From Chara braunii (taxonomy: Eukaryota > Streptophyta > Charophyceae > Charales > Characeae): 31,527 nt of DNA. Below are positions 29,901-31,527 of the stretch, piece after piece. A program made the position numbers and the translations under genes. Within the stretch, counting starts at the first letter, position 1. The number at the start of each line of letters is the position of its first letter. The stretch covers positions 1,657,712 through 1,689,238 of the forward strand of contig BFEA01000250.1 in assembly GCA_003427395.1 (NCBI GenBank), in the 5' to 3' direction. Below the pieces are notes generated by a model. That model was not told where the DNA came from and searched no databases. It was given only the letters and a program-made list of their open reading frames with translations.

Positions 29901-31486
29901 GAACCCGAACGGGGCCATGGACCAATTTTGGCCCTCATTGCTGAGGAGCTGGCGACGACTCCCCCCCCCGGGAAGGCAGCCTCCAGATCGGTGGGAGGAG
30001 GTTTTCCGCTAACCCCTCTTTGGGAACCGCTGGCTCACAGACAGGCAGGGTCAAGTGATGAACAACTCAGCTTCTCCGTGGAAAGGATGGGTGAAACAAT
30101 GGGTAATTAAAATAGGAGATATATGGAACCAGGAGCGAAGAGACTGGAAAACAGCAGAGGAACTACGCCCCACACTAAAACACTGTCACCATGTCACACA
30201 GAATCTGGAAAAACTCATAGAGAGGATATCACTCTCGTGGTATAGGAAGCTGAGAAAAGGCCCCTCGCTGAAGGAAGGAGACTGGGTCGGGCGCAGAGGA
30301 GATCCTGGGCATCTAGGGAGAGTACATTGGATAAGGCCCCAGGATGCACCAGTAGAAAGATATGCACTCAGTCGATCAGGATCTCTGCAGGGCAGTCGGG
30401 ATCCTTTCCTCTGGATGGACAAGACAAAAGTCTTTCGGGTACGAGTCCAGGGCGATGGAGAGGAAGCTCGAGCCTTTCAGCCGTCCACTTGAATACAAGA
30501 ATTGCCCTTAGACCCAGAGGAGTGGGAGTGGAAACCAGCTGGGCGAAGGAAAGGCCCCACAAAGAAGATCAACCTACATAAATTGACTGTCAAATCTACG
30601 TACAACATGCTCAGACCCAAGAGACCGTTGAGATATGTGATAAATGATAAATGGGTAAAACACCTAAATGTGGACCGCTCACTTCTCAAACCAATCTTCT
30701 GGTTCCAAGAACGAAAAGCAAAGCCAGCAAAAATCACCTCATTACAATGGCAGATAGCCAATCGCTGCCTCCCTACTATGAACTGGTTGATTGATCATAC
30801 AAATCTGGAACAGAAAGAACAGGCCCTACCCTGGTGCCCACGATGCTTGCAAGCCTTTCCGACAAGTAAGTGGGCAAAAACCATCGAGCATGTCTTCATG
30901 CAATGCCCCATGGCGAAACTGAAGTGGCGCTGGTGGGATAGGATATGGAGAAAGATGGTCCTTGACCTGCCATGGCCATGGTCATGGAGGGCCATTCTCA
31001 CAGGTTTCTGGCCACAGGCCCAGGAGGCATCCGATTTTGTGGAGAACATGTTTAAATTGGGACGAAGAGCAATCCTATGGGGACTTTGGTGGCAACGATG
31101 CCTCCTGTCAATAGAAGGGGTGAGGGTAGAAGGGTCAGAAGTAACTGAACAAATCCAACAGCAAATAATATGGAGATAATGAGAAGATGGCAGGAGTTGA
31201 AACCCCAATTGGATCTCTTTCAGACATACACAAACATCAAGCGAGCACTCTCATCCTTCTGCAAAGCCTGGTTAGGAGGAGACAGGGAGGATGGATAGCG
31301 AAAGTGGAATGAGGGGGGGATAAGGATGAAGGGCAACTGCGGGAGATAGTGGAATGCAGGGACTATTGCCGGATTTTTAACGACTAGACAACTATACAGC
31401 CCACCTTCCCAATGCCCCCCCCATCAGACTTCCCGGACCCCTTCCCTCCACATCTGCTCGCCCTGGTTGAGGCAAGGACGGGATGA
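26939..31486 (+). pseudogene. LINE C ORF2: endonuclease, RT, zf-RVT
   Basis: Endonuclease: LRSINVNGL, DVVCVQETHL, GRWVSI, IMCIYGPNSG, LDGDFNVAPD, and GLDHKM after a frameshift near 27640. RT: SGIDGFPKEFW, LLYKKGDKMNIRNYKPI, QTGFIQNRNI, a TAG at 28788-28790 where copy B has Gln, VFIDFEKAYDYVDW, RSVRQGDP, intact FADD at 29180-29191, VNWENKTQGWW. Connection region with KGPSLKEGDWVG, then LPLDPEEWEW just past a TGA at 30490. zf-RVT: CPRC...H-x4-C (about 30835-30905). The C-terminal tail FPDPFPPHLLAL ends at TGA 31484-31486. Other breaks: TAA at 28030 and 28086, frameshifts near 28540, 29020, 29500, 29830-30050 and 31180. Several frameshifts coincide with runs of 7-12 C, so some may be sequencing errors. 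Confidence 0.87.
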
Positions 31487-31489
31487 TCC

Positions 31490-31492
<3 letters not shown>

Positions 31493-31527
<35 letters not shown>
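31493..31527 (-). repeat. Poly(T) tract at window end
   Basis: At least 35 T, reaching the window edge. Lying directly after the LINE C ORF2 stop, it most simply represents the poly(A) tail of a minus-strand retroposon that continues outside the window. Confidence 0.6.

Larger units (their letters stand above)
24740..31489 (+). mobile_element. LINE copy C (L1-like), most complete copy of the A/C subfamily
   Basis: ORF1 (about 25150-26818), a spacer of about 120 bp, then ORF2 (26939-31486) with endonuclease, RT, connection region and zf-RVT. Closest to copy A over their shared part. The ORF2 stop is followed after only six bases by a poly(T) run instead of a 3' UTR and poly(A). The 3' end is therefore either removed or replaced by an opposite-strand retroposon tail at the window edge. 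The 5' boundary is approximate. Confidence 0.75.

Overview
This window is a nest of eukaryotic transposable elements and their remains. I see no intact host gene, rRNA gene or bacterial-style operon. The evidence for a nuclear genome is: LINE retrotransposons with apurinic endonuclease, reverse transcriptase and C-terminal zinc knuckle; a Ty3-type LTR retrotransposon; short retroposons with A-rich tails and target duplications; and tRNA-like pol III promoter boxes. The style of the LINE and Ty3 proteins, especially an acidic post-integrase protein, reminds me of the charophyte alga Chara braunii. That is recollection and inference, not something proved here.

Layout. 1-462: GC-rich unassigned flank. 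463-4060 (+): 5'-truncated LINE copy A. Its ORF2 is broken by frameshifts and by a 145-bp MITE, and its 3' tract carries repeated hairpins and an A tail. 4138-5092: small repeats, a partial SINE-B cut by a second MITE, and unassigned sequence. 5093-6270: SINE-B (+, with a 13-bp target duplication), a minus-strand SINE-A-type tail, an unidentified minus-strand ORF, and SINE-B (-). 6271-8190: tRNA-like SINE heads, a 210-bp-spaced duplication and unassigned sequence. About 8190-15350 (-): decayed Ty3 element with RT, RNase H, a Cys-rich spacer, integrase, a large post-integrase ORF and a putative LTR. Its 5' side (LTR, gag, protease) is missing. 15352-22405 (+): LINE copy B, whose RT is interrupted by a 226-bp SINE. 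22406-23093: another A-tailed retroposon fragment. 23175-24600: an 84/85-bp minisatellite and fold-back repeats. 24740-31489 (+): LINE copy C, of the same subfamily as A, with a poly(T) tract at its end.

How the parts relate. All LINE ORF2 copies are broken, so none looks autonomous. The most interesting pattern is RNA-like. A 3' stem-loop just before the A tail recurs in at least four elements, and a second hairpin (GCTGGA-N7-TCCAGC or a compensated variant) recurs in LINE 3' tracts. This suggests SINEs and LINEs sharing a 3' recognition structure. The second notable item is the Ty3 element, with an unusual Cys-rich domain between RNase H and integrase and a roughly 2-kb ORF after integrase whose start overlaps the pol stop as ATGA.
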